Shown: positions 11,901-30,178 of the stretch, piece by piece
How the letters are laid out: every line of letters begins with the position of its first letter
Position numbering within the stretch: position 1 is the first letter of the stretch
Origin: Arabidopsis thaliana
Taxonomy: Eukaryota; Streptophyta; Magnoliopsida; Brassicales; Brassicaceae
Direction of reading: 5' to 3'
DNA: 64,000 nucleotides
Assembly (NCBI RefSeq): GCF_000001735.4
Contig: NC_003076.8
Location: 8,370,001 to 8,434,000 of the forward strand
Notes under the pieces: model-generated
Told to the model about the DNA's origin: nothing
The model's database searches: none
Seen by the model: the letters and a program-made list of their open reading frames with translations, nothing else
Translations under genes and position numbers: made by a program

Positions 11901-13154
11901 ATAAGTCTTTGTCATGTTGTTGTTGCAGGGAAATAGTAAGTAAATACAGTAGAGAAGTAAGAGAAGTGGGATTTAAAATAGAGGAATTAATATCAGAGAG
12001 CTTAGGTTTAGAAAAAGATTACATGAAGAAAGTGCTTGGTGAACAAGGTCAACACATGGCAGTCAACTATTATCCTCCATGTCCTGAACCTGAGCTCACT
12101 TACGGTTTACCTGCTCATACCGACCCAAACGCCCTAACCATTCTTCTTCAAGACACTACTGTTTGCGGTCTCCAGATCTTGATCGACGGTCAGTGGTTCG
12201 CCGTTAATCCACATCCTGATGCTTTTGTCATCAACATAGGTGACCAGTTACAGGTACCTTGATTACCTTTAATTCCTCCATTTGACTTGTGATATTAAAA
12301 TTTCTAGTTTAAACCAAAAAAATACCAACCATTACTAAAAGAGTGGTGGGTTGGTTTCGACTTCAACTTTAGAAATAGATGGTTTATGTTGTATCAACCT
12401 GCCTAGTTTCAAACCATTTAAATAAATGTGATCCGGCCCATGAACTTCGGACTTAAAAAGAAAAGAATTCTAGTCTTTACGTAATAGTTTCTCTCTACTC
12501 AACTACCCCAATAAATTGAGATCTTTAAAACAATTACAGAGAATTAGTTATAGGATTTCAAAAAGTACATCTAAAAATCTTAGGCAGGAAGAGTGTAAAA
12601 TATTTTTAAAATATTTATTTTTAAAAATGTATTCTGGACGTTTATTTATTTTAAAAAGTTCGGGTACTGTTAGAAGTTAAAAGTTTTAACATTGATTAAA
12701 AATATGATTTTTTTCTTTTTCTTATAAGACATAAAGTGTTGTAAGAAATATCATCATTTAAACATTACTACAGTTATGAACATATTATAGATTTGTTTAG
12801 TTAATAAAGGGTTAGAGAATTTTCCGAGAATAATAGCCAATCATCAAGATCGAATGTTTGTCTAGAATTAAGATCTTAATTAACTGTGTGTATTTTCAGG
12901 CATTAAGTAATGGAGTATACAAAAGTGTTTGGCATCGCGCTGTAACAAACACAGAAAATCCGAGACTATCGGTCGCATCGTTTCTGTGCCCAGCTGACTG
13001 TGCTGTCATGAGCCCGGCCAAGCCCTTGTGGGAAGCTGAGGACGATGAAACGAAACCAGTCTACAAAGATTTCACTTATGCAGAGTATTACAAGAAGTTT
13101 TGGAGTAGGAATCTGGACCAAGAACATTGCCTCGAGAATTTTCTAAACAACTAA
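8964..13154 (+). CDS. DMR6: DMR6, salicylate 5-hydroxylase (2OG-Fe(II) oxygenase)
   Basis: Four exons: 8964-9161, 9430-9677, 11929-12253 and 12900-13154, all with GT-AG borders. Together they give 1026 nt and 341 residues, the known DMR6 length. The enzyme is a cytosolic 2-oxoglutarate/Fe(II) dioxygenase that hydroxylates salicylic acid at C5; loss of it raises salicylate and gives downy mildew resistance. The N-terminal DIOX_N part contains FPLIDLSS and ARFGFFQVINHG, which spans exons 1-2. The Fe ligands are intact: H212 and D214 in AHTDPNALT (exon 3) and H269 in VWHRAVTN (exon 4). The 2OG-binding R279xS281 is present in PRLSVASF. Intron 2 is 2251 bp, far longer than the others, and carries a LINE tail 68 bp before exon 3. 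Confidence 0.98.
11808..11860 (+). mobile_element. Truncated LINE 3' tail in DMR6 intron 2
   Basis: About 43 bases containing AATGAAATATTTACATTCTT followed by AGC and an A-rich tail are identical to the end of the larger element at 30996-31537. This is the 3' terminus of a LINE truncated at its 5' side. It sits about 70 bp upstream of the exon 3 acceptor. Confidence 0.65.
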
Positions 13155-13919
13155 GATACATATATCTTTGGCCTTTGTGTTTGTCTAGTAGGCATATATA
13201 TACAAGTCAATAACAGCATTGATGTTCGATTCTACATTCCTACCAACATTTTGTTCTAGACGTATGATAATAGTAGGAATCATGATCATATGTCTTGATA
13301 ATAACTATCATGGGCATATTTGTTTGTGTGTTAAATAATTTCTTACCTTTTATTTTTCTATATGCTTCAAAACTTTTAACTTTAGAAAATGTTTCGTATT
13401 TCTTCGATGACGAGATTATATAACCAACTAGTTTCAAAACAACCCGGTTAAGGTTAGATTACTCTTTAAGGCCCAACAAAATATCATAGTCCAAACTGAG
13501 CCTATCCATGTATGATGGGTGGATTTCGTGAAAGTCTACTAATGAGATTTATATATACAAAGAGCTTTCCACGACTAAATTAGAGGAAAGTTGCAAATTG
13601 CAAACAATCAAACAAGCTCCAATTCTGATGATTACACTGAACAAACTTTGAAGTCTTATGTAATTAGCGGAGGAGAATTAGCAATACTAGTTTTTTTTTT
13701 CTCTTCTTCTTGATATTAGATTTATATATTGAATGCAATCTCTGTTTGCAATATTAAACCTAGAAACAAATCATGAAAATGAATAGCTGAAGAAATAGAT
13801 GTCTTGGCATTTGGGATAACAAAATGAAATGAGATACATATTAGTCAAATTCAAACAATTCAGATAAGTTTTCTGTCTTTCGTCTATTTAACTGAATCTA
13901 ATTTTCCCACAAAACAAGC
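13155..13919. other. DMR6 3' UTR and intergenic
   Basis: The first ~200 bases are the DMR6 3' UTR side. The remainder is AT-rich with no gene. It ends where homology to the beta-glucosidase last exon begins. Confidence 0.4.
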
Positions 13920-14155
13920 TTAAATCATCTATAACATAGACCACCAATTATTGACACTCTTAAACAAATCCAACGGCATTGGCTTCTGGATCTTTGAAGA
14001 AAATGTTTGAAATTTTGAATCATTTGGCTGAGTTTTTAGCATGTCTTCTTAGACAATCTGACTAGTCAACGTATTACAGTCCAAATTTCATAGTATATAT
14101 ATCCATGTTCCATTCAAAATCATTCAACGACGACCATGTGAAATAGCAATTCACG
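13920..14155 (-). pseudogene. Beta-glucosidase last-exon relic
   Basis: The segment aligns along its full length with the last exons of the two intact glucosidase genes (14876-15116 and 22059-22299), including the stop codon region and the portions for [20 protein letters not shown] and LFKSVKxWW. Frameshifts and stops break it (for example the Trp-Phe-Lys-His block and the DYKNG block), and none of the other twelve exons is found next to it. It is the remnant of a third tandem copy. Homology stops at about 14155, close to the exon border, so intron sequence has been lost or has diverged. Confidence 0.88.
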
Positions 14156-14875
14156 AAAAAATTTACTACCTAAATTGTTTTATTTCCCTATTTTAAACAG
14201 TCCACAACAAAAAAAACAAAAAAAAAAACGTACACGGTTTTGCAGAACACTCTTGAAAAACTAAGCAATATGTTGGTCGATTTTGACTGTATTTTTAAAA
14301 TTGGTGCCAACTAATGATCAAACATTTTTATAAACCTAAAATTATTCTTAAAATATATGTATGTCTGAAGACTGAAACCTTAGATTCTCGTCCGACAACA
14401 GAAGAACTAGCATGTTCATTATAATACTCTATCAACTAGTGTTCTGTTTTCAACTTAGTTTCTTGCTTTTGTTCGTATTCCACTTTTCTTCTATATTAAA
14501 TTCTTGTAAGGCCTCTGTTGACTGCACATGTATCCATTTATTATATTACTAATATACATAAAACCGTTTAACATTTCCCTTACCATGTTGACAATATTTT
14601 CCCTTATGGTAAGAAGATTTACTCATGGCTCTCATAACATGCAATAAAATATATCTTATGGGCTTTCATATGCTAAAATGATGATTTTTATACATGAAAA
14701 GACCAAACTATAGATACAAGAATGATGTCACAAAAACCTTTAGGAAGAAATTAGAAAACTTAACAATATACAAATATATCTCAATATCAACAAACATTTA
14801 TCCCATAAGTTACCAATAACTATATAAAGAATAAGTTACTTTTAATAATTGAATTTTATCTTCCTCCGAGCGAGC
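14156..14875. other. Intergenic with duplicated flank
   Basis: No gene. Bases ~14275-14420 resemble ~26950-27100, 5' of BGLU32: both contain TTTTGACTGTATTTTT, CTAATGAT, then GAAACC(C/T)TAGATTC and CCCGACAACA or TCCGACAACA, then TAGCATGTTC. This supports loss of a third glucosidase gene between these flanks. Confidence 0.5.
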
Positions 14876-18027
<3,152 letters not shown>

Positions 18028-18134
18028 ATTCCTTGACGTTAATTAGTTATAACAAATTCTTAGTTTTGCTTTTATTTGAGAGAGACTGAAGATGTTTAGA
18101 GGAATTTGAGAAATGTTAATGCATCCATTTTCTC

Positions 18135-18169
18135 TTATATAGAGAAAGAGGTAGCTAGGGCACACGCGT
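18135..18169 (-). promoter_or_regulatory. BGLU31 core promoter
   Basis: A TATATAA box (minus strand, 18135-18141) lies about 110 bases upstream of the ATG. Just upstream of it, 18152-18169 is identical over 18 bases to the same position before BGLU32 and contains the palindrome ACGCGT. The shared block suggests common transcriptional control of the two paralogues. Confidence 0.6.
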
Positions 18170-20064
18170 CCTATTGAATCTTTAAAATAGTATTTTTTTG
18201 TTAGCAATTAAATAATCATTTCTTGACTGAACTGGGTTGCCTTTTAACGACTAAATGAAGTTCAAGTGGAATGATTCAAACGGTTATTTCCATTTTGTGT
18301 TGGTGCTTTTTAAGAAAACACTATTGCAGCATATCGCGCCAACTACGTAAACACAGAACAAGTATTTTGATATATTTTATTACGCAACATCAATAAGAGG
18401 AAAAGCTTATTTTAGAAGACTTACCAAGGTGTGTGTTTCAAAATGTCTCGGTCGCGTGTATTAGAAAACGTGTACGAGATTTGTCAACAAAACAATATTC
18501 TTGAAGTTTATTACTAGTTGAAAAAGTTAAAAGAATGAAGATTAAATAATTACATAAGAACAGAAACTGAATCATATATATAAATAGTTCACTTGTTAAG
18601 AGATCAAAATAATAGATAATAAATAGAGTTAACTAAGTTCAAAGTCACTAGTGGCCAAAACATTCATTAAAACACATTATATTTGCAATCTTAAATGAGA
18701 ACACATCTATTCAACATAATAAAACGTGTGATGAAATGTTATGTTCTAATTACCACTAACAAAAAAATATTATCTATTCATTGTTGTTTAAAATAAAATG
18801 TTATGTGGGTAACTTTAAAATGATATCGTTTTATTCTATGGTTTCTTAATAGACTAACATGTTATGTTAATGATTAAAATAGATATCATTCAGATGTTTT
18901 AATTTGTAATAGAAGGATGTATTCTCACTCAAAATTTTTGTGTGTTCGTTCTAAAAAAATAAACGAAAATATATTCAAAAAGCTAAACCAAATATTGCAA
19001 AATTAACCAAAATATATGCAAAAAGAAAAATATATTATTTAGTAGAATCGTGGAGATAATTCAATTTATATAAAAAGATCAAAGCTAAAATATTTTATTT
19101 GACATCGAGTTCAGGATAAAATAAAGGATAAACGTTTTAAACATATAGGAGAATCAAAAAAAAAAAAGAGAAAGAACAGGTAAAGATGATGTGTAAAAGA
19201 GGACGTCAGTCTTAAGTCTATTATACTCATTTTCCTGTGACCATCTATGCATTACATGGTCATTGGGTCAATTGTAGTTTCTTATGATTAAATGGGAATT
19301 TGGTAAGTTTCTGTTAGTAAATGACAGATAGCTAAAAAACAAAAAAAAAGGTTTAAATTAAAGACGCCATTTTAATTTTAATTTTTTTAATCATTTGATA
19401 TGCTAAATAGTAAAGTGGAATTAAAATGAAATTGCGTGTTTAAATCATATGATAAAATTGTCCAAACTATTTTATTTGAATTTATGATTGGTCACTAGCT
19501 AAGATTTGTTTTACAAACTACCATATTTTAAATTTCTACATTTTTTTTTGCCATAATGATTTAGAAATTTCGAAGGACTTGAAGACTTTAATCAAAATTA
19601 AGCTAACTGTAAGTCATTATGTTTCTCGTTTCCATGGGTAAATATTGATGCCAATCGATACATAAGAGTTCCATGTAAATCGTATCTTAGCAGCGTTAAT
19701 ATTGATGCATATACAGTATACACGGTCGTCAAAAAAGGTACAATAGACAGTCAATAATAAGTAATCATTTTGGATATAGATAATTGTGGGCACAAGTCTC
19801 CCACTTTCCATGCAAGGTCGTCCAGTAGAATAGTCATTAGTCAATCTCTATTATGCTGGGTTGACGGCACATTTTAAATTTTTAATACTGAAAATATTTC
19901 TTTTAATGAAGACTTTTTATATCTGTCCAAAAAAAAACAATTTTACATCATGTGTCTTGAATCAGAGCTTGAATGATCATTAAACATGCTTCATCCAATA
20001 GAAGATACACAGAAAAAATGAAACTCCTGAGTGTTGACAAGGAAATTGCCTCACACGGACAAAG

Positions 20065-20118
20065 AAACTCACATGAGATTCTTTGACAAAAAAAAAACAA
20101 AAAAAACTCACATGAGAT
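20065..20118. repeat. Short A-tailed insertion between 15-bp repeats
   Basis: AAACTCACATGAGAT occurs at 20065-20079 and 20104-20118. The 24 bases between read TCTTTGAC followed by an A-rich tract. The layout fits a target-site duplication with a tiny A-tailed insert. Confidence 0.55.
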
Positions 20119-20173
20119 AAGGATATGGTTCTTTTTTTTTTTTTTTTTTTTTGATCAAAGGATATGGTTCTTT
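20119..20173. repeat. Short T-tract insertion between 16-bp repeats
   Basis: AAGGATATGGTTCTTT occurs at 20119-20134 and 20158-20173. Between them lies a T run ending GATCA, which on the minus strand is TGATC plus poly(A). A weaker third case follows: AAGATATTT at 20174-20182 and 20210-20218 around CTTTGCTGCT plus an A run. Confidence 0.55.
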
Positions 20174-22058
20174 AAGATATTTCTTTGCTGCTAAAAAAAA
20201 AAAAAGAGGAAGATATTTTTTTGACCGAAAAGTAACTAGTATAGTACAATAAATGTTTCTTTGATTGAAGATGCTTTTTTTTGTTTACCATTCTGATTCC
20301 CCAAATTTGATTTTTTTTTTTGAATCATTTTTCTTAGGTTAAATATATTTTTCTTCGAGAAAAAACCATTTGATTAAAAATAATCTTATTTCTTGTGGGC
20401 TCTAATGTTGAAAATTCCCAAATCTCTCCTTTTTTCTCCCTTTGAAAAAATTTACCCATTCACTCCCAAATTCTACTTGACCTTAGGTATATCAAATCTA
20501 CCAAATATACATAGATTTTCTTGGTCCCTTTTCAAATTAGTTTATTGACCGTTTACTTGGTCTAAGTAAAATTTTAAACATTTTTATATTATCATGGTGT
20601 TATTTGCATTAATTAACTCGTTTTGCTTTTAGTAGTTAACTTATAAAGCTTAACAAAAGCTTACATCTTCCATATTAAAAATATGATTAAAACACAAATA
20701 GATTTGCTTATATAAATATAAATTCTAAAACTAAGAATTTATATAATTTTCACACTTTACTAAAATACAAATAGGTGAATGACCCTCGAACTGTTGCACG
20801 ACTACACTATTTTCTTAAAATTTTGTTTGCATGAAAATCATAACTTATATACAGGGATGGGACCACAATAGAAAAATCACCCAAAAAAAATAAAATATCG
20901 CCAGTGGGACTATCCGGACAAAGAAAAAGAGGCAACAAAGAAATTGTCTTCTACCGGACAAGGAAAAGATCATATGAGATAAGAATATTTGTATCAGTAA
21001 ATTGTCTTCTCTCACTCGCTTGCTTTCCAAGTGAACAAAGATCATTCCATGTTTAATAGTTGCTTGTAACGTTTCTCATGGTTTATTAACAATTTTATGA
21101 AACAACTAAAATTTGTCAGTAGTTAATAGAAAATAAAAGCGTTTAAAAAGTAACTAATGTATCACAATAAATATTTCATATCTACAAAGTTAGTATTTTT
21201 GTTCAAAAAAATTATAAACTATAACAATATTGCTGAATAATAGATGGTTTCTAAACCTCAAGAGTCAAGACGCTTATCAAATCAGAGCAAGTAAGCATAA
21301 GTTTTAGTTTTAAGAGTCTACCAAACATCAAGCGAGTACGTGAAGATTGAAAGTTTTTGGTGAGGTTTTTGGTTCCATAGACATCAAAACAATTATTTTT
21401 TTCGTTGAAAAATCGATGAATATGTTTAAGATTTAATAAGTAAAAACTTAGCTTTAGCAGTTTTGTAGTTTTTTCCAAACTTATCTCTCTCTTTAAAGTT
21501 ATTATCTAACATTTTCTGTTGGTTTAGTTTTCTGGAATATTTATCTTTCCAGCTGAAGTATGTTTCATCCCTTTAAATATATTTCAGATGACAAAAACAC
21601 TACACAAGAATTTTTATGCCTCCCCTAAGACAATCACGCATATAAAATCCTCAAATTATAAAGATGAAAACTTAACCATAATATAAGGGTAGGGTGTTTT
21701 GTAATTGTTTTTCTATGTATGTGTTACCTAGTCCCAACAATTGCAAGCCAAAATGTGCACTGGGTTAATGCTCAATTTTTAAAATGGAATCATGATTTTT
21801 TATTCATGAGAAGAAAAATTATACATAGATAGTACCAAAAAATAAAGTACAAAATTATTTTGACCAAAAAATTACATGTATATAGATACTACAAGAATTA
21901 GGTCAAAAGACCTTAAGAAAAAAGGAAACTTAACAATACACAAATATACACAAATGTATATGGTATTTCTAAATATTAAAAAATTCTTAATCTTATCCCG
22001 TAATTTTTATCAAAATTAAATAAAGAATCAGTTATTTAATTTCCCCCACCATATGAGT

Positions 22059-25302
<3,244 letters not shown>

Positions 25303-25415
25303 TTTCTTGGTCGTTACTTCTTTAAAATTTTATTTATAGATTGTACGTTTATTTGAGACTGAAAGAGTGAAGGTGTTTAGAGGATTGTGAGAAATTTTAA
25401 TGCATCCATTTCCTC

Positions 25416-25448
25416 TTATATAGAGAGACATAGCTAGGGCACACGCGT
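25416..25448 (-). promoter_or_regulatory. BGLU32 core promoter
   Basis: A TATATAA box (minus strand, 25416-25422) is about 115 bases upstream of the ATG. The 18-base block at 25431-25448 is the same as that before BGLU31 and contains ACGCGT. Confidence 0.6.
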
Positions 25449-26473
25449 ACCAATGGAATCTTGCGCATAGTTTTTGTTAATTATTAAGTAATCCTAATTT
25501 TGACTGAACCGGTTGCCTTTTGATGACTTTTGTTTAAATAATTGGATGATAGTCGTGAGTCTCGTGACTAAACAAACTTAGACTGGAATTATTCAAACGG
25601 TTTATTCCCATCGCGTTATAAAATAAGACCAATTACAACATATCACGTTTAAGTCCGTAATTTAACATAAATCAAGTGTTTTCAAATATATTATTTAACA
25701 TACACACAACTTCAATCAAGACGAAAGTAGAATTTCTAAAGACTCACCAATGGGGTTTGTTTGAAAGGTTCCCGGTCATTCAAATAAAACGTGTTTTCAC
25801 TAATAATCACATATCTATTACTCTACCATTTTACATTTTCAAAATGTTCAAAGCAATACTTTTTGTTTAGTAGGAATGTAGGATCGTGGAAATAAATCAA
25901 CTAATTATATGAAGAGATCAAAACCAAAATATATGTGATGGGATTAAGAAGATCGAGCAAGGAAGGAGGCTATTTGGAGAAAAAATCTAGACTTAGGGTT
26001 TAGTTTAAGAAAACACTAATAGTTTGCATTCGACTTTTGGTTTAAATCTAAGCTGAACGAATAACCAAACTATTTTTACTTTTCAATCGAACGATTTATA
26101 TTACTAAACAGAACTTTAACCGATCCAATCAAACTTTGTTTCGTCCAGTTTGGCTAGTTTGGATTTAAAACAAAATTTGTTAAGGATCTTCATAATAAAT
26201 TAGATAAGGCATATTATTTTTTTATTTTGATTATTATTTTTATTCTTCTATAGTTTCTAAACTATCCAAATGAAAAAAATAAGAATAAGAATTAATATAC
26301 AATAATTAGGTCTTAAGTATATTATTTTGAAAACATGAATAAGTACTGTATTTTCAAAAAACAAAAAAAAACAAAATTTTCTCTTTAATAATTAAGTGTT
26401 AATTGGGTTAGTCCGCTCTAATTTTCCCACAACGCATATATTTTGCTGTTTGCCACGTATCAAGGTCATCAAA

Positions 26474-26511
26474 CCACGAGTATTTTTTGTTTGGTAAGGA
26501 CCACGAGTATT
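26474..26511. repeat. Short insertion between 11-bp repeats
   Basis: CCACGAGTATT occurs at 26474-26484 and 26501-26511, around 16 bases (TTTTGTTTGGTAAGGA; the minus strand reads TCCTTACCAAACAAAA). Confidence 0.5.
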
Positions 26512-26825
26512 AACATAACATGTCTTATGACCGCGTTTTTTTTTAGTTCTGTAAAAAAAAAATGCTTTCAAATTTATTAAATATAATTGTTTCTATCGAG
26601 TCAGTTTTCAAAAGTTAGTTAATTGGATATAAAAATTCAAAATATCTATATTTAGAAATAAATATGAATATTTTTTTATAATTAATATTAATATCATGGA
26701 TCATCTTACTATCCACACAATTTAACTCTTTTGAAACGCAATATGCAGAACTCAGTAAACTAAAAATCAAAACCAGATTCCTTTTTTGTTTTAATCTAAA
26801 ATCGTAATCTTAACATGTTATGGTG

Positions 26826-26863
26826 AAACAGTTGATGCCTATTAAAAAAACAGTTGATGCCTA
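26826..26863. repeat. 16-bp direct repeat with a 6-base spacer
   Basis: AAACAGTTGATGCCTA occurs at 26826-26841 and 26848-26863 with TTAAAA between. It could be a minimal insertion with a target duplication or a plain short duplication. Confidence 0.5.
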
Positions 26864-27556
26864 ATCTTGGACTGTTTATTCTAACCAACGCACATATTTA
26901 AAACCCTACACAATCATATAAAAACATCACTCTTAAAAAATAAATCACGACGATGTTCAATTTTGACTGTATTTTTCAAGATTGGTGATTACTAATGATT
27001 TGAATACGTTTTGAAAAAAATAAATAGTATTCCTCATTTATTTCTTATGAAACCCTAGATTCCCGCCCGACAACATAAGATGTAGCATGTTCTTGTATTA
27101 TCTTAGTTATGCTTTTGCTAAAATATTTTATCTCAATTATTGACAGAACATAGATTATTCACGCTTTTTCTTTCGTTTGATCATTTAATATTTTCAAATT
27201 TTTACTGCGTTTTTGGGAAAATTTGTGTTCTTATCTTCATGCTACAGTTCATAAATATTTAAATTACTTTTGGTCATTATGTTAAACAAGATTAACACGT
27301 TAAACATGATAGGAACGAAACATATGTTAAAAATTGTTTTTTTTATTTATTTTAAACATAAAACATGTTAGAACTTAATCATAAAGGGAAATGGTAAACA
27401 TGAAAAAAAAAAAAAACTAAATGAAGATCAATGAAAATTTATTGAATGTGAGGTGGAAACTAGAAGAAACTTTTCCAATATATTCATTTCTCTCCAATTT
27501 ATAGTAGATGAACATTTCTTTTTATCTCTTTTTTTAGCATAATGAACATAATTCTT

Positions 27557-27611
27557 TTTCGACGAGTTTTTTTTTTTTTTTTTTTTTTTGGGACAACAAT
27601 TTCGACGAGTT
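27557..27611 (-). repeat. Minimal retroposon-like insertion
   Basis: TTTCGACGAGTT occurs at 27557-27568 and 27600-27611. The insert on the minus strand is TTGTTGTCCC followed by about 21 A. This is the clearest of the ultra-short A-tailed inserts with a 12-bp target duplication. Confidence 0.6.
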
Positions 27612-28080
27612 ATAGTGTAAAATAGTAATCTTTTATTCAACTTGTTGTATTTCTCTAAAAACACCACCAGTTGAGTTGGCGCACTATAAATCTTATATAC
27701 TCAACAAGAAGAGAAAAGAGAATATTATTCATTTCATCTAGTCAGATGTGCCATAATGTAATTGTAATTTGGTATATTTGTTAATTACAATATGTTACAA
27801 TTAAAAAAAAACAATTAATTACTTGCAGTTTATCATCCCGAACTAGCGACGAAGCCTTCGTGTATGTTTGGACTAGCTGGCCCAAGTCAAGCCAGCCCTG
27901 TGGTGCCTTTTTTTTTTTTTTTTTTTCTTTTTTTTCTCTCTGCAGCTGCCTTCAAGTATTCCTTTCCTTACGTACGAAATATATGATGGTTTAGAAACAC
28001 ATACGGATGAGAATGATATCTAGAAGAGGATAATTTGCCAAGGTAAGATGTGCAACCGTATCCAACCAGTCCAGATAAGT

Positions 28081-28382
28081 TTGTTTGTTTTTTTTTTTTT
28101 TTTTTTTTTTTGATAAACCCTATCGGCTGATCCGGTCAGCTCCGGTAGAAACGCACCGAAGTACTTCAGAGTAGACTTCTTCCCGAAGGACCACCACACT
28201 GTCTGTCCCGAGTTTGGATGCTTTCCGACTAATGCCAGGGGGTAGTCAGGCCGCCTGCATTTCTGACTACCAGGTAAACCAATTGGGCCAAAGCCCAACT
28301 GACAGACTTCCCAAACAAATGTGATTTTTGTTTTCAGGGAGGATCGAACCCAGGTCTGGAAGTTTTACCCTTTCCCAAATCT
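28081..28382 (-). mobile_element. SINE-like retroposon
   Basis: A ~300-bp, locally GC-rich element on the minus strand ends in an A run of more than 20 (T run near 28085-28112). It is flanked by a 13-bp direct repeat, AGTCCAGATAAGT, at 28068-28080 and 28383-28395. Near its 5' end the minus strand carries GGTTCGATCC (28341-28350), the tRNA-type RNA polymerase III B box. A good A box is not obvious, so the 5' end may be truncated or diverged. It has no coding capacity. The family (one of the Brassicaceae SINEs) was not determined. Confidence 0.75.
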
Positions 28383-28395
28383 AGTCCAGATAAGT

Positions 28396-29906
28396 GTCGA
28401 GCCAAGAAATTCTCCGATAAGGGCAAGCCAAGTGGTGTAAGAGTAAGGTCGACATGTACAAAATAAGTGATCTTTAGTTTTGTTACGCTCTCTACAAAAA
28501 CACAGCCTTTTTTTTTCCGCACTCTTATACGATTACATGTAGACAATCTAGTGTTTAGAGCAAGCCACACAATGAAAAGTTAGCGAAGAACTCCCTGAGC
28601 AAACCGTATGAGTTGACTCCAAGCCACCTTATTCGTTTAGGCCCAAGTGCATTTCAAACATACGAAATTTCGTATAGCTAATATTCTTCTAAGAACGTTT
28701 CTTAAAACCAGAAAAAGGAAAACTAATGAAATGCTAAGTTACGTTGCTAATTTAACCAAAATATAAATGTAAATTTACTAATTGCATATTACTCCTCTGC
28801 CAAATTTCACATGCTCACTAATTCAGTCATGTGTGCTTCTCAAATGTCTTTCTTTAAATCCTTTTCTTAATTGCTCCGTGTACGCTTCATTTCAAGTACA
28901 TTAGAAACCTGAGAGTCCTTCTTATTAATCTTTTCTTCTATTTGTGTTCTCCTTTTCTTCTATAGGCCGGTGAGATTAATTCTAACAAAACCAAGCCACT
29001 TATGATACTTACATGGTACCTATCACTCTCTAGCTATTTACACATCATGTCTTTCTTTTTTTTTGGTTCTCTTTTCATTATAGAACAGTCTTCCTTTCCT
29101 TCGTTTTGGTTACAACCTTACAGCCTCTCTTTCTTGCGAAAACCCATTAGACATTGCTTGCAAGCCCTCGAACACTCTCCTTTTAATTTTAAAAAAAAAA
29201 AAAAAAAAAAAACCTAAAACAATCGCTTATATTTTAAAATGTGAAAAAAGAAAGCGGGAGTTCAACCTCGAGGTTTGTTCCTTACATGCAAATATGACTC
29301 GAGCAATTGCTAATTCGTGAAATCAGAGGCTAAATTGACTGTTAATATTTGTAGAGATATTGTGTTCAACCGCAAGAATTTATGGTATTCACTAACCAGT
29401 GAAAAAGGTTGCGTAATTAGTGGTAGTGGCACACAAAGTCTTTGTGACAAAGACGACAATGAAGCGCAAAAGTACATGATTGTATAGTCCTTGGCTTTTT
29501 TTTGAATATTCCTTGGCTTTGCTATTCGCTGTATACCAATTATGATATATTGAAGTATGATGGTATATATATTCTTTTCAGAATTGGGCTATAAGGATCC
29601 AACCTTGGCTACCATGTTATGCTAACATCGCAATTGAGTTACATATTCTTATTATGTGGTTTGGCTCAACTAATGTTGGGGGTTATGTACCACTTTGTCA
29701 TTGAATTTTAGATAATTTCCGACCTGTTTTTTTTTTCTGATAAAAGGTTTTCAGTTAAAAGTAAGCAACCATAACAAGCTATGACAATTAATTCATAAAG
29801 TTTGAAAGTAGTGAGAGAGTTACGCAAAACCTTAATCTAGTCTTCTTATAAGCTAACAAACATAGTAGAAAAAGAGAAAGGAGAAAGAGTCGAATGTCTA
29901 GGAGCT
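28396..29906. other. Intergenic, transposon-scarred
   Basis: No gene supported. A 23-base A run lies near 29190-29212. An 11-bp direct repeat, TCCTTGGCTTT, at 29488-29498 and 29510-29520 surrounds TTTTTGAATAT, another minimal insertion pattern. Confidence 0.4.
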
Positions 29907-30074
29907 TTACAAATTGAAAAGTCCACGGCCACCACGACCCCCTCTTCCAACCGTAATCCAATTGTCTTGGATCTTTTGGGTTGTCTTTAGAAGCCTTCCC
30001 ACACGGGAACTCGTGACAGATTCCTCCTCATATTGCAAGGTTTCTAGATCCAAATGTGACTCACTTATTCCCAT
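29907..30074 (-). CDS. Small ORF with RG-rich C-terminus, unrecognised
   Basis: A 55-residue minus-strand ORF reads MGISESHLDLETLQYEEESV at the start and ends TVGRGGRGGRGLFNL. The middle (RLLKTTQKIQDNW) is polar and the end is an RGG-type tail, suggestive of RNA binding or simply basic and flexible. An in-frame stop lies three codons before the Met, so this is a complete small ORF rather than an obvious internal exon, unless an acceptor near the Met is used. Base composition is less AT-rich than its surroundings. No family was recognised; it could be a transposon gag fragment or a genuine short gene. Confidence 0.35.
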   Translation of the reverse strand: MGISESHLDLETLQYEEESVTSSRVGRLLKTTQKIQDNWITVGRGGRGGRGLFNL

Positions 30075-30178
30075 ATTGTATCAATTTTGTCCCATCATTA
30101 TATATATTTTCATTCTCCATGATGCACACAACAAAATTTTCTGACACATCTTAACAAGCTTCCAAAAAGAGAAAAAGG

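Larger units (their letters stand above)
18170..22058. other. Intergenic between the two glucosidase genes
   Basis: AT-rich with no supported gene. The half near BGLU31 is its upstream region; the half near 22058 is downstream of BGLU32. Short insertions between direct repeats cluster at 20065-20218. A segment near 20930-20990 (CCGGACAAGGAAAAGATC and CATATGAGATAAG) is a diverged copy of the segment at 20055-20120. Confidence 0.4.
25449..27556. other. Intergenic upstream of BGLU32
   Basis: No gene supported. It contains two short direct-repeat insertions (26474-26511 and 26826-26863) and the copy of the 14.3-kb flank at 26950-27100. Confidence 0.4.

Noticed and set aside
27428..28298. Poly-Lys ORFs across the T runs
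   Set aside because: They come from reading A tails of retroposed sequences; no codon bias or family similarity.
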